From positions 310,001 to 374,000 of the forward strand of contig NZ_FRCZ01000002.1 in the NCBI RefSeq assembly GCF_900143085.1: DNA of 64,000 nt, in the 5' to 3' direction. Within the stretch, counting starts at the first letter, position 1; the number at the start of each line of letters is the position of its first letter. The stretch comes from Gracilibacillus kekensis. GTDB lineage: Bacteria; Bacillota; Bacilli; Bacillales; Amphibacillaceae. The notes beneath the pieces are model-generated. The model had not been told where the DNA came from, made no database searches, and worked only from the letters and a program-made list of their open reading frames with translations. Position numbers and translations under genes: made by a program. This document shows positions 23,695 through 32,333 of the stretch, piece after piece.

Positions 23695-24285
23695 CTAAAT
23701 TTCCATTTCAAAATTGTTACCTACGTAGTTTACATTCACAAAATCAATATCTATCCATTTTTTTTGTTCGAGATAGTTTTCAACACCACCTCGTTGGTAA
23801 TAAAATTGATTCTCTGTAGGTTCTACATTTATGATTGGTTGATTCGCTCTATTATTAATTTCTACTTTTGCAGGTTCATAGTCAAACTTCACACCATTAC
23901 CAGAAGGTATCCATCCAATATTAAAGTTCTTAATTGGTTTATGACCATATTGTTTGGCGATTACTGCTAAAGGCTCTCCATCATTTTCAATTTTCATTAA
24001 CATATCTCCTTGATGGCGTCTTTTTTTAGAACCCTCTATAGCATCTCGCATCGCTTCATTAGCATTTTTTTTAACTGATTGTTCTGTCGGAATTATCCCA
24101 ACATCTGCAAGTGCTTTTGATTGGTCGATTGTTAATTTACCGGGGGTTGTCCTAATTTGAATGTCAGCTTGTGGCTGTTGTATTGTTTGTTTCGCTGCAC
24201 CTGATTCAACGGTTAATTGTGCATTCTTTATTTGTAACCCTAATTTAGCGTCTTGTGATTGAATCCGTATTTGGGGTAATCTCAT
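23695..24285 (-). CDS. yviE: YviE-like DUF6470 protein
   Basis: The protein is 196 residues. The start MRLPQIRIQSQDAKLGLQI, then QLTVESGAAKQTIQQPQADIQIRTTPGKLTIDQSKA, and the later PSGNGVKFDYEPAKVEINNRANQPIINVEPT are typical of the DUF6470/YviE family, found only in Firmicutes flagellar clusters. Its biochemical role is not known. Order flgL-yviE-fliW-csrA matches B. subtilis. A terminator lies between flgL and yviE here. Confidence 0.88.
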   Translation of the reverse strand: MRLPQIRIQSQDAKLGLQIKNAQLTVESGAAKQTIQQPQADIQIRTTPGKLTIDQSKALADVGIIPTEQSVKKNANEAMRDAIEGSKKRRHQGDMLMKIENDGEPLAVIAKQYGHKPIKNFNIGWIPSGNGVKFDYEPAKVEINNRANQPIINVEPTENQFYYQRGGVENYLEQKKWIDIDFVNVNYVGNNFEMEI

Positions 24286-24303
24286 TTATTATTCTCTCCT
24301 TTG

Positions 24304-24339
24304 AGAAAAAGCCTCACCTTTTCTCAAAGGCAAGGCTTT
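24304..24339 (-). terminator. Terminator after flgL
   Basis: Minus strand AAAAAGCCTTGCC, loop, GGTGAGGCTTTTTCTC, five bases after the flgL stop and before yviE. It may be leaky because yviE-fliW-csrA show no clear promoter of their own. Confidence 0.8.
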
Positions 24340-24343
24340 TTAG

Positions 24344-25258
24344 TTAACGTAAGAAGTCTAATAATGATGGTTGTATTATGCGCGCACCCGCACTTAAAGC
24401 AGCACGATGAATTGATTCTTGTGATGTTAAGTTCATAATAACTTCCTCTATGTCAGCATCTTCATTTTTTGACATCATGTCTTTTGCAGTTACTTGCTGT
24501 TGTGTCAAACGATTTTCTACTAATTCTACCCGGCTTTGACGAGCACCCAAGTCTGCACGAGCATTCACATTATTATCAATGTGTGTGTCTATCACGCCAA
24601 TATAGTCTCCAATTGCCTCATCATCTGTTCCATTTTTTAATTCATTAGAAAAATTAGTTATATCAGTGAAAATACTTGTATCAAAAAATTCACTAGGGTT
24701 CACATTAACTTGTACCTTATTACCATCAGATACTTCTATTCGTACAGGATCATTATTATTCGGAGCGTTATTATTTGAACCATCTGCAGCTATTTCATAT
24801 GGCGGTTCATAATCACCGGTTGCATTTTCCACTCCTGTCGTACCTGCCCCATTAAATAAATACTTATTGTTCACTTTTGAATTAGCGAGATCTTCCAAAT
24901 GACTTCGCAACTGATCTACTTCTTCTGCCATATTTTCTCTTTGTTCTTCTTCATATGTGCCATTAGCACCTTGGACTGCTATTTCTCTTAAACGTTCAAG
25001 TACATCATTTGCTTTATCTAGTGCATTATCCGAATTATCCATCCAATTATGAACTTCACCTAAGTTTCGTTCATATTGTTCGACATTACTAACCATGGAG
25101 CGATAATTCATACCTTTCATTGCTACTACCGGATCATCAGACGGTCGGTTGATTTTTTTACCTGTAGATAATTGATCCATATATTTACCTAAGCTTTGAT
25201 AACTGTTACTTAAATTACGTAAAGAATTATGGCTTAACATACCTTGAGTTACACGCAT
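24344..25258 (-). CDS. flgL: Hook-filament junction protein FlgL
   Basis: The protein is 304 residues (B. subtilis 298). MRVTQGMLSHNSLRNLSNSYQ, LGKYMDQLSTGKKINRPSDDPVVAMKG and the C-terminal ESIHRAALSAGARIIQPSLLDFLR are FlgL/HAP3 signatures. With FlgK it joins hook to filament. Directly downstream of flgK with a 10-base gap. Confidence 0.95.
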   Translation of the reverse strand: MRVTQGMLSHNSLRNLSNSYQSLGKYMDQLSTGKKINRPSDDPVVAMKGMNYRSMVSNVEQYERNLGEVHNWMDNSDNALDKANDVLERLREIAVQGANGTYEEEQRENMAEEVDQLRSHLEDLANSKVNNKYLFNGAGTTGVENATGDYEPPYEIAADGSNNNAPNNNDPVRIEVSDGNKVQVNVNPSEFFDTSIFTDITNFSNELKNGTDDEAIGDYIGVIDTHIDNNVNARADLGARQSRVELVENRLTQQQVTAKDMMSKNEDADIEEVIMNLTSQESIHRAALSAGARIIQPSLLDFLR

Positions 25259-25268
25259 TTTAGTTTAC

Positions 25269-26744
25269 TTACCTCCCTACTAGTCCCATATTATTTATAA
25301 TTCGATCTAACATTTCATCTACTGCGGTCATATTACGTGCCGCAGCATTGTACGCATGCTGATATTGGATTAAGTTTGTCATTTCTTCATCTAAGGAAAC
25401 AGAGCTGATTGATTGTCTGTTTTCCTGAACTTGTTGTTTTAATACTTCAGAGTTACTTTGCATACGATTAGCCTCTTCTGCATTTACGCCCATTTTTCCA
25501 ATCACTGATTCATAATATCCTTTAATCGATGAGTCACCATTTATGACTCCTGCTTCAGTATATACATTAGACAAGTCAACGGCATTCTCTCCATCACCTT
25601 GGGCATCCGTATTACCTGCCGCAATATCAAATTCATCGTCAATTGCTACTTCAATTGTACTTGCTGAAGAACCACTAAAGAAATTAATATTTTGATCACC
25701 GTTATATGAGTAACCAGTTTGGTGTACTGCATTAAATTCATTAATAAAGTTTTCTGCTAAGGTATCAAGATCAGTTAGCATCTGCTTATATTCCCCTACA
25801 GCATTACCACCATCCGTATAGCCTACACCTTCTATTAATGCTTTTAATTTTCCATTTACATTATAATCTTCAGGATCAAAATTATTTGTTCCAATAGAAA
25901 TTTGATCTACATCACCAGTAGTATTATCTGTAGAGACAGTAAAATGATTAACATCACCAGTAGCCCCATCAATTAATTTTACTTCACTTGATAAACCTTC
26001 TGTAATTTTAATTGTCACATTTCCTTGTGCAAGGGGACTAGGGTTCCCACCGGCAGGTTCATAGCTAACCTCTATGTCTGCGTATTCTGATAATTCATCT
26101 ATCAACTTATCTCTTTTATCATATAAGTCATTGGGAACATATCCATGTGGTTCAATCTTTTCAATCTGACCATTAAGTTGACTAATTTGATCAATTAATG
26201 AATTCACTTCTGTATTGTCCACTGAGATTTCATTTCTTAAATTATCTCGTACCCCTTCTAAAGAACTATTCAAGTATTGAAATGTTTCAGCTACTGATTT
26301 CCCGCGTTCTAATACTACAGAACGCGCTCCAGAATCTTCAGGATTGACTGACAAGTCTTCTAATGACTCCCAGAACTGATCCATTGTTTTTGCCAGTCCT
26401 TCATCAGAAGGTTCATTTAAAATGTCCTCCATTTGACTCATCATTTCTGCTTTAGATGTATAATATCCTACCTTTGTGTTTTCCTGTCTATATTGCTTAT
26501 CAATAAAACTATCACGAATCCGCTCGACAGATCCAACTTCTACCCCACTACCAACCTGTCCAGGTATTTCTGGTCTGTTTCGCGATGCTGGCGGGTACGG
26601 AGAACTCGCTTGCATATTGACACGCTGTCTTGTGTACCCTTCTGTATTCGCATTTGATATGTTGTGACCTGTTGTATATAATGCCGCTTGTTGTGTATGT
26701 AAAGCACGTTTGGCGACTTCTAAACCGTTAAAAGTTGATGCCAT
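25269..26744 (-). CDS. flgK: Hook-filament junction protein FlgK
   Basis: The protein is 491 residues (B. subtilis 507). The start STFNGLEVAKRALHTQQAALYTTGHNISNANTEGYTRQRVNM has the axial-protein motif ANTEGYTRQ. The C-terminus SLDEEMTNLIQYQHAYNAAARNMTAVDEMLDRIINNMGLVGR is the conserved HAP1 coiled coil. It forms the first junction zone of the filament and is exported with FlgN as chaperone. Confidence 0.95.
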   Translation of the reverse strand: MASTFNGLEVAKRALHTQQAALYTTGHNISNANTEGYTRQRVNMQASSPYPPASRNRPEIPGQVGSGVEVGSVERIRDSFIDKQYRQENTKVGYYTSKAEMMSQMEDILNEPSDEGLAKTMDQFWESLEDLSVNPEDSGARSVVLERGKSVAETFQYLNSSLEGVRDNLRNEISVDNTEVNSLIDQISQLNGQIEKIEPHGYVPNDLYDKRDKLIDELSEYADIEVSYEPAGGNPSPLAQGNVTIKITEGLSSEVKLIDGATGDVNHFTVSTDNTTGDVDQISIGTNNFDPEDYNVNGKLKALIEGVGYTDGGNAVGEYKQMLTDLDTLAENFINEFNAVHQTGYSYNGDQNINFFSGSSASTIEVAIDDEFDIAAGNTDAQGDGENAVDLSNVYTEAGVINGDSSIKGYYESVIGKMGVNAEEANRMQSNSEVLKQQVQENRQSISSVSLDEEMTNLIQYQHAYNAAARNMTAVDEMLDRIINNMGLVGR

Positions 26745-26762
26745 TGAGATATTCCTCCTAAT

Positions 26763-27260
26763 TTAAGCTCTTGAATCAAAAGCTGAACGTTTTGATACAG
26801 CGTCTGCGGATTGTTGTTTAGACTTGCCATAGTTGATATTTTTCATTGATGGCTGCATCATATCTAGTGTTATCTGCACGAATTGCATGGATTGCTGGGT
26901 TAACTGTTTATTTAAATCTTCTTGCATGCGTAGTTCCATTAATTGTTCAGCAAGTTTTAAGGTAACTTTCTCTAATTCCTGTTGATCCGTTCCAGTTGTA
27001 AAGTCTTCAATAATTGATGATACTGTGATAGCTTCTGGATCAAGATTGTTTTCATTGGCCCAGCTTGCAACTGCTTCGATTCTTTTTTGTTCGATTTGGT
27101 TAATCGCTTTTACGTGTTTTTGCTCTTGCACTAATAATTTTTGCAGAGCATCTATTTTATTCTCTTTTAAAATTTCGGTTTTATTACGTGAAACCTGCAG
27201 TAAGCTATCATGTAACTCAATTAATTTAGTAAGATGTTTTATAATGTTCTGAACGGACAT
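26763..27260 (-). CDS. flgN: FlgN-like flagellar export chaperone (YvyG)
   Basis: The protein is 165 residues, helical throughout, beginning MSVQNIIKHLTKLIELHDSLLQVSRNKTEILKENKIDALQKLLVQEQKHVKAINQIEQKR, which matches the FlgN/YvyG pattern of an N-terminal helical hairpin. FlgN chaperones FlgK and FlgL. Placed between flgM and flgK as expected. Confidence 0.9.
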   Translation of the reverse strand: MSVQNIIKHLTKLIELHDSLLQVSRNKTEILKENKIDALQKLLVQEQKHVKAINQIEQKRIEAVASWANENNLDPEAITVSSIIEDFTTGTDQQELEKVTLKLAEQLMELRMQEDLNKQLTQQSMQFVQITLDMMQPSMKNINYGKSKQQSADAVSKRSAFDSRA

Positions 27261-27285
27261 AAACGCCTGCTCCTTTTTCTTTCAA

Positions 27286-27543
27286 TTATACTTTCCAGAA
27301 ATTCAAAATCTTTTTCGCTGTTTCTTGAGTATTGACATTATACTCACCATTATCCACCTGTTGTTTAATCTCATTAACATATGTTTGGCGAGCGTCTTTT
27401 TGTTGCATTTTTAAAGCTTTATCGGATATTTCCAGCTGATCTGGCTTATGGGCTCCGCCAGTCGATTTTGCATCGTTTTTTTGTATGTTTTTCTGGTTGT
27501 GATAAGGGTTGATATTTGAATGGTTGGGTCCATATATTTTCAA
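27286..27543 (-). CDS. flgM: Anti-sigma factor FlgM
   Basis: The protein is 85 residues (B. subtilis 88). It begins MKIYGPNHSNINPYHNQ and has DQLEISDKALKMQQKD and VNEIKQQVDNGEYNVNTQETAKKIL, the FlgM SigD-binding helices. FlgM sequesters SigD until the hook is complete. It has a strong SigD promoter, giving negative feedback on the regulon seen throughout this window. Confidence 0.95.
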   Translation of the reverse strand: MKIYGPNHSNINPYHNQKNIQKNDAKSTGGAHKPDQLEISDKALKMQQKDARQTYVNEIKQQVDNGEYNVNTQETAKKILNFWKV

Positions 27544-27589
27544 GACCTTTCACCTCTTTCCTTTGTTCGCACGTAGTGATTTATCTATT

Positions 27590-27616
27590 ATATCGGACGA
27601 TTGCAATAAATGTTTA
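27590..27616 (-). promoter_or_regulatory. SigD promoter of flgM operon
   Basis: Minus strand TAAA, exactly 15 nt, TCCGATAT, about 47 bases before the flgM ATG. Confidence 0.88.
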
Positions 27617-27689
27617 ATAATTCTTTTAGTATATCTGACTGTAGTGATAATGAGAAGAGGTCGAAAGTATTAGAATGACCTTGCTTTGA

Positions 27690-27720
27690 CAAAAAAAATC
27701 CCCTAAATCATTTAGGGGAA
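27690..27720 (-). terminator. Terminator after yvyF
   Basis: Minus strand CCCCTAAATGATTTAGGGG followed by ATTTTTTTT. It separates yvyF from the SigD-driven flgM operon. Confidence 0.9.
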
Positions 27721-27730
27721 CATAAAGTTA

Positions 27731-28138
27731 TTATTTTGTAAAGTAGGTACGCACCTTGTTTTTTTCATTATCATTGCGTCGTTTAATTCGTTCCAGTTCT
27801 TGCTCATGACGTAAATCTGAAGAGATATCAGAAGTACAACCTTCACATAATTTCCCCTGTGCAATAGGTTCACCGCAACGCTCACATGGAAAGCTTAAAT
27901 TCGGAAACTGTGTCGAACGTAATCTATTATCTTTGACGAACTGTAGTATAATGTCCTCTCTCACTTCTGTTGCCTCTACAATTTCTGGGATGGTTGCCTG
28001 TCGATTTTCACGCTTCTTTAAAAAGTTATAGACGATTTGAAATAGTTTTTCGTCTTCCTTTACACATTCTGGACAGACCACTTTAGTTGTTTTAACAAAA
28101 ACTTTATCACATCTAGCGCAATTTGCTAATTCGCTCAT
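27731..28138 (-). CDS. yvyF: YvyF-like flagellar operon protein
   Basis: The protein is 135 residues. The ATG at 28138 has GAGGGG eight bases upstream. Two zinc-ribbon pairs (CARCDKVF..VCPEC and CERCGEPIAQGKLCEGC) flank a helical winged-helix-like segment with RQATIPEIVEATEVREDIILQFVKDNRL. This is the TIGR03826-type flagellar-region protein found between comF and flgM in Bacillus. It probably acts as a regulator or adaptor; the mechanism is not established. Confidence 0.88.
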   Translation of the reverse strand: MSELANCARCDKVFVKTTKVVCPECVKEDEKLFQIVYNFLKKRENRQATIPEIVEATEVREDIILQFVKDNRLRSTQFPNLSFPCERCGEPIAQGKLCEGCTSDISSDLRHEQELERIKRRNDNEKNKVRTYFTK

Positions 28139-28200
28139 CATTAACACCCCTCTTTATCTATTTTTGTTCTATTATATCATAATTAGATAGGTTGATAGAA

Positions 28201-28893
28201 CTATCTAATTAATGTAAAGCTGTAGATATTTGCGGATCCTGCACCTTTTAATACTTTGGCTGCATGATGAATTGTCATACCCGTTGTATATATATCATCG
28301 ACAAGAAGGATGTCGGTTTGAAGCGATTTTGTTAATCGAAATGGATTTTTTGTGGCCATCCGTTCTTTTCTCGATTTTTTGGACTGTTTTTCTGATAGCT
28401 CTGAATTTCTCTCTAATGCTTGTACAATTGGCATTTTCGTCTTCATTGCAATAATTTCAGCGATTGCTAATGATAGATTAAATGCTCGTTCGTACAATCT
28501 CTCTCTGGTTAACGGTATAGGGACAATTGTCAGAGATTTACTTTGATAAAGTTCTGAGATTTTTTCGAAAATATCCTTCTCGAAAATAGAAATTAAGTGA
28601 TAATCGCCTCGATATTTCCATTGCGAGACAACCTCCTGCATAAACGAAGTGTATTGGTAAATGGACCGGTTATATATGAGGACAGATTGATAATCATTGC
28701 TATTTAACCATTGCTGACAATCAGGACAAAGACTTTCATTACTCGATCTCCCGCATTTATTACAAATCTCATCCGCTATTTTTTGAAGTTCGGATCTGCA
28801 ACCCTGACATAAATGATTGGTGTGAACTGGATGTAAAAGTGTAGACCATGTTACTGGTTGATCGATCACCTCCTGGCAATAGAGACAATTCAT
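28201..28893 (-). CDS. comFC: ComFC competence phosphoribosyltransferase-like protein
   Basis: The protein is 230 residues. An N-terminal zinc ribbon (CLYCQEV..CQGC..CNKCGR..CPDC) precedes a phosphoribosyltransferase fold with the PRPP loop ILLVDDIYTTGMT near residues 193-205 and SLAIAEII. ComFC is required for full uptake of transforming DNA in naturally competent bacteria and interacts with ComFA. Its ATG overlaps the comFA stop by four bases. comFB, which lies between them in B. subtilis, is absent. An inverted repeat (AATTAGATAG / CTATCTAATT, 28183-28212) spans the stop. Confidence 0.92.
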   Translation of the reverse strand: MNCLYCQEVIDQPVTWSTLLHPVHTNHLCQGCRSELQKIADEICNKCGRSSNESLCPDCQQWLNSNDYQSVLIYNRSIYQYTSFMQEVVSQWKYRGDYHLISIFEKDIFEKISELYQSKSLTIVPIPLTRERLYERAFNLSLAIAEIIAMKTKMPIVQALERNSELSEKQSKKSRKERMATKNPFRLTKSLQTDILLVDDIYTTGMTIHHAAKVLKGAGSANIYSFTLIR

Positions 28894-30227
28894 AGATTAG
28901 CCCCCTTCCTGTTCATCATTTTAATTTGCGCAATGGCTTGCTCGATGGCATTTGTTTTTCCTTGATGGATCAGCACTACTTCACCTGTCGGATCTTCTGG
29001 ACTTCTCCCTGCTCTCCCGGCAATTTGGACTAAGGCTGCTTCATCAAAAACACCATGACCTGCATCAAGTACCACAACATCAACTGAAGGGAATGTTACA
29101 CCACGTTCTAAAATCGTAGTGGTAACAAGAATGTCTAATTTTTTTTGACGAAAATCCAGAACTTTCTCTTTTCTATCGGGATCTCCTGCATGAACAGACA
29201 CCGCATTTAGTAGAGTAGATGCTTTATCCAAAATTGCAATACTAGGAACAAAAATCAATAACTGGCGTATGTTTGGACGATTATCCATAAACTGTTGAAG
29301 TGCATTCGGCGTGTTTCCTCGTTCTAGCTTTTTCTTTAAATTCCACTCGATTTGCGGTTGAGGTATTGGTAAGGGATGGCCATGGTAACGGACCGGAATA
29401 AAAATGGTGGGTAGCTTCTTTTTAGTGATTTGCTTTTGCTGGCTCGGTCTCGGGGTTGCTGTTAAGTAGATTTTACTGGCAACTTTTTTGCATGCTCTGT
29501 TTGCCAAAAAAGGAAGTGTTGAATCGTGGTGAAAGGGGAAGGCATCAATTTCATCAATAATCATTAGGTCAAAAGCCTCTTGATAGCGGATTAATTGGTG
29601 TGTGGTACTGATGACTAGTTGACCTGTGCCGGTTCGGTCAGGGGAATCAGCATATAAAGCTTCGATTGCAGTCTGAGGAAAAGCCTGGTGCATTCTCGGG
29701 AAAAGTTCTCTTACAACATCCGCTCTAGGTGTTGCAATACCTATCCGCAGATTATCCTTAATTGCAGCTTCGATAACTGGAAAAAGCATTTCTGTTTTTC
29801 CTGATCCACAAACGGCCCATACTAATTGTTCTGGCTGACGGGACTCTAAAGCATTTTTTAATGTTTCTGCTGCCTGTCGTTGATGTTTGGTTAAGGTGCC
29901 TTTCCAGTTACAAGGTTTTATTTGTTTTGGCCATGTCGGTGGATCACCCGCCCAGATAGTGAGGTTTTCACATGCTAACACTCTGCCGGTTGCGATACAA
30001 TGTCGACAATAAACATGTCGGTTATGACATCGGGCACATGGCAAATTGGCAAATAATGATTGTTTACTATTGCCACAACGCAAACATTGGTATCGATTGT
30101 ATTTTTGTTTAATACTCGGGAGTTGTGAGATCTGATTGGTCCGTTGTAAATAAGCTATTGTAGGTATACTAAGTGGAATTTCCTGAGGTAACAAAAGTTT
30201 TCCAGCGAGGACATCGGTAAAATTCAT
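28890..30227 (-). CDS. comFA: ComFA DNA translocase helicase
   Basis: The protein is 445 residues. The ATG at 30227 is preferred to the upstream TTG because GGGGGAAG precedes it. A four-cysteine zinc finger (CLRCGN..CARCHNRHVYCRHC) lies near residues 60-95. The helicase core has GSGKTEM (Walker A), IIDEIDAFP (DEAD-like), LTATPRPSQ, TTTILERGVTFPSV and QIAGRAGRSPED (motif VI). ComFA is the cytosolic ATPase that pulls transforming single-stranded DNA through ComEC. Slightly shorter than B. subtilis ComFA (463). Confidence 0.94.
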   Translation of the reverse strand: MNFTDVLAGKLLLPQEIPLSIPTIAYLQRTNQISQLPSIKQKYNRYQCLRCGNSKQSLFANLPCARCHNRHVYCRHCIATGRVLACENLTIWAGDPPTWPKQIKPCNWKGTLTKHQRQAAETLKNALESRQPEQLVWAVCGSGKTEMLFPVIEAAIKDNLRIGIATPRADVVRELFPRMHQAFPQTAIEALYADSPDRTGTGQLVISTTHQLIRYQEAFDLMIIDEIDAFPFHHDSTLPFLANRACKKVASKIYLTATPRPSQQKQITKKKLPTIFIPVRYHGHPLPIPQPQIEWNLKKKLERGNTPNALQQFMDNRPNIRQLLIFVPSIAILDKASTLLNAVSVHAGDPDRKEKVLDFRQKKLDILVTTTILERGVTFPSVDVVVLDAGHGVFDEAALVQIAGRAGRSPEDPTGEVVLIHQGKTNAIEQAIAQIKMMNRKGANL

Positions 30228-30274
30228 CAACTTCCCCCTTTTTTTTGGGTACAAAGGCGGGAAAACCCACCTTT

Positions 30275-31117
30275 CTATTTTTTATACCAGCCAAGGCCAA
30301 GTGCTCCTTCACCCAAGTGGGTTCCAATAACCGGGCCAAAATAACTGACACATACATCAACATTGTCAAAACGAGATTCTAACTGGTGTTTTAATTCCAC
30401 TGCTTCCGCTTCTCGGTTGGCATGAATAACCGTAGCTTTAATTGGTGAGCCAATGGATGCATCTTCTTCAAATAATTGAAAAATGCGCTTTAATGCCTTT
30501 TTCTTCGTTCTAATCTTTTCATATGGAACAATTTTCGTATCTTCAAAATGAAGAATCGGTTTGACTTGAAGCATACTACCAATCAATGCTTGGGCACCAT
30601 TTAAACGGCCACCACGATGAAGATGTGTTAAGTCATCGGCCATAAAATATGCTCTTAGTGATGTTTTCATTTGATGGAGCCTTTTCATTATCGATTCGGC
30701 TTCCAGACCATTATTGGCCATTTCGGCAGCTTCTAATACATAAAAGCCTTGTGCCATACAACTGATTTCAGAGTCGAATGGAAATACTTCCACTTCTTCT
30801 ACCATTGCCTGAGCAGTCACGACAGATTGAAAAGTACCGCTAATTCCACTTGATAATGTGATAAAGATGATTTGCTCGTAGTCTTTTGCTAACGCTTTTA
30901 ACTTTTCGGTGATGATACCGATCGATGGTTGCGATGTTTTCGGTAATTGTTCTACTTCTTTAACTTTTGGGTAAAATCCTTCTGTTGTAATGTCGATTTC
31001 TTCCTGATAAGATTCGGTACCAAAGACTACATTTAGTGGGACCATATGTATATTCATTTCATTTCTTTGTGATTCTGATATATATGCGGTACTATCGGTA
31101 ATAATAGCTACTGTCAT
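30275..31117 (-). CDS. DegV family fatty-acid-binding protein
   Basis: The protein is 280 residues. VAIITDSTAYISESQ, LPKTSQPSIG, FITLSSGISGTFQS, DDLTHLHRGGRLNGAQALIGSMLQVKPIL and HLGEGALGLGW are DegV family signatures, including the Ser residues that contact the lipid carboxylate. DegV proteins bind fatty acids; FakB relatives present them to the kinase FakA. It sits between comFA and degU as yviA does in B. subtilis. Confidence 0.93.
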   Translation of the reverse strand: MTVAIITDSTAYISESQRNEMNIHMVPLNVVFGTESYQEEIDITTEGFYPKVKEVEQLPKTSQPSIGIITEKLKALAKDYEQIIFITLSSGISGTFQSVVTAQAMVEEVEVFPFDSEISCMAQGFYVLEAAEMANNGLEAESIMKRLHQMKTSLRAYFMADDLTHLHRGGRLNGAQALIGSMLQVKPILHFEDTKIVPYEKIRTKKKALKRIFQLFEEDASIGSPIKATVIHANREAEAVELKHQLESRFDNVDVCVSYFGPVIGTHLGEGALGLGWYKK

Positions 31118-31232
31118 GTTTTTATCGTACCTTTCTACTTTTATATTGGATATGCTTATTATATTCTACCTAATATTGTGTAGTTTGCATAGTCCAAACT
31201 AATAGGAGTAATTACGAAAAACTAGAAAGGCC

Positions 31233-31475
31233 AACCCGGTCTTTTAATAGTAATTTTGGAATGGGTTATAGCTTTAAAACACGCTACGGCTTGCCCACTT
31301 CGCTTTCCAAGGGACGTGTCTTCAGCTAACTTTTTTGAACGGTTTGTGCTCGAAAAAGTTAGCTGAAGAGAAAACGCCATGGAAAGGGAAGTGGACAGCC
31401 GAAGCGATGGATTAATAGTAACTATATTTCAAAATAGTTACATTGAAAAAGCGTTGATACCGCGGATTATATACT
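31233..31475. repeat. Palindromic intergenic repeat, copy A
   Basis: About 240 bases filling the degV-degU gap. The outer arms GGCTTGCCCACTTCGCTTTCC and GGAAAGGGAAGTGGACAGCC pair with few mismatches, and an inner stem pairs CTTCAGCTAACTTTTTT with AAAAAGTTAGCTGAAG. Flanks (ACCCGGTCTTTT at the left, GGATTATATACTTT at the right) recur in copy B at 43308-43680. No coding capacity. It looks like a non-autonomous mobile or REP-type element. Confidence 0.75.
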
Positions 31476-31485
31476 TTCTTTACTC

Positions 31486-31516
31486 ATAAAAAAAGCCCCT
31501 TTTCAGGGACTTTTTT
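31486..31516 (-). terminator. Terminator of degS-degU
   Basis: Minus strand AAGTCCC, loop, GGGGCTTTTTTT directly after the degU stop. Confidence 0.85.
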
Positions 31517-32218
31517 TTATAATATTTCAACCCAGCCTTTTTTAATAGAAATAACAACTGCCTGGGTACGGTCTTTTACTTTCATTTTTTGTAAAATACT
31601 ACTCACATGGTTTTTTACTGTCTTTTCACTAATATACAGTGATTCAGAAATACCTTTGTTACTTTTGCCTTCTGCTAACAATTGTAATACCTGGCATTCA
31701 CGTCTAGTTAAAAGGTGTAGCGGTTTACGGTGCTCAATATCTTTTAATCTGGATAACGTGTTGTCCGAATCATATAAAGCATCTTCCTCTGATACAAGTC
31801 TTCGATATTCTTTCACAAGATTATGAGTGACCTTTGGATGAAGATAAGAACCACCTTCAGATACTACTGAAATAGCATCAATTAAAGCGTCTGAGTCCAT
31901 CTCTTTTAAAAGATAACCTTGTGCACCTGATTTCAAAGCGTGCGTCACATAGTTTTCGTCGTCATGAATCGACAAAATAATTACTTTAACTCCAGGATAT
32001 TTTTCTAATAATTCAGCAGTAGCTTCTACCCCATTTACTCCAGGCATATTAATATCCATTAGCACTACATCGGGTTTATATTTTTTTACTAGATCTATTG
32101 CTGCTGAACCATCATCACCCTCAGCTAATACGTTAAAACCATCTTCCAATTCTAAAATTCTTTTTACACCTTCACGAAACAACTTGTGGTCGTCGATTAA
32201 TACAATATTGGTTGTCAT
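31517..32218 (-). CDS. degU: Response regulator DegU
   Basis: The protein is 233 residues (B. subtilis 229). The ATG at 32218 follows AGGAGG. The receiver domain has [15 protein letters not shown], the phospho-acceptor Asp in [13 protein letters not shown] and the Lys in GYLLKEMD. The LuxR/NarL-type HTH is [51 protein letters not shown]. DegU governs secreted enzymes, motility, competence and biofilm in Bacillus, so it likely acts on much of this window. Operon degS-degU. Confidence 0.96.
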   Translation of the reverse strand: MTTNIVLIDDHKLFREGVKRILELEDGFNVLAEGDDGSAAIDLVKKYKPDVVLMDINMPGVNGVEATAELLEKYPGVKVIILSIHDDENYVTHALKSGAQGYLLKEMDSDALIDAISVVSEGGSYLHPKVTHNLVKEYRRLVSEEDALYDSDNTLSRLKDIEHRKPLHLLTRRECQVLQLLAEGKSNKGISESLYISEKTVKNHVSSILQKMKVKDRTQAVVISIKKGWVEIL

Positions 32219-32333
32219 AGTTAAAATCCTCCTACATATTTTGATTAGTTTTTGCTCCATCTGCGATTACTTTTGTTGTATTATTTCTATCTGCTTACTT
32301 GTTCATCATCCCTACTATTATACCTAATTTTTG

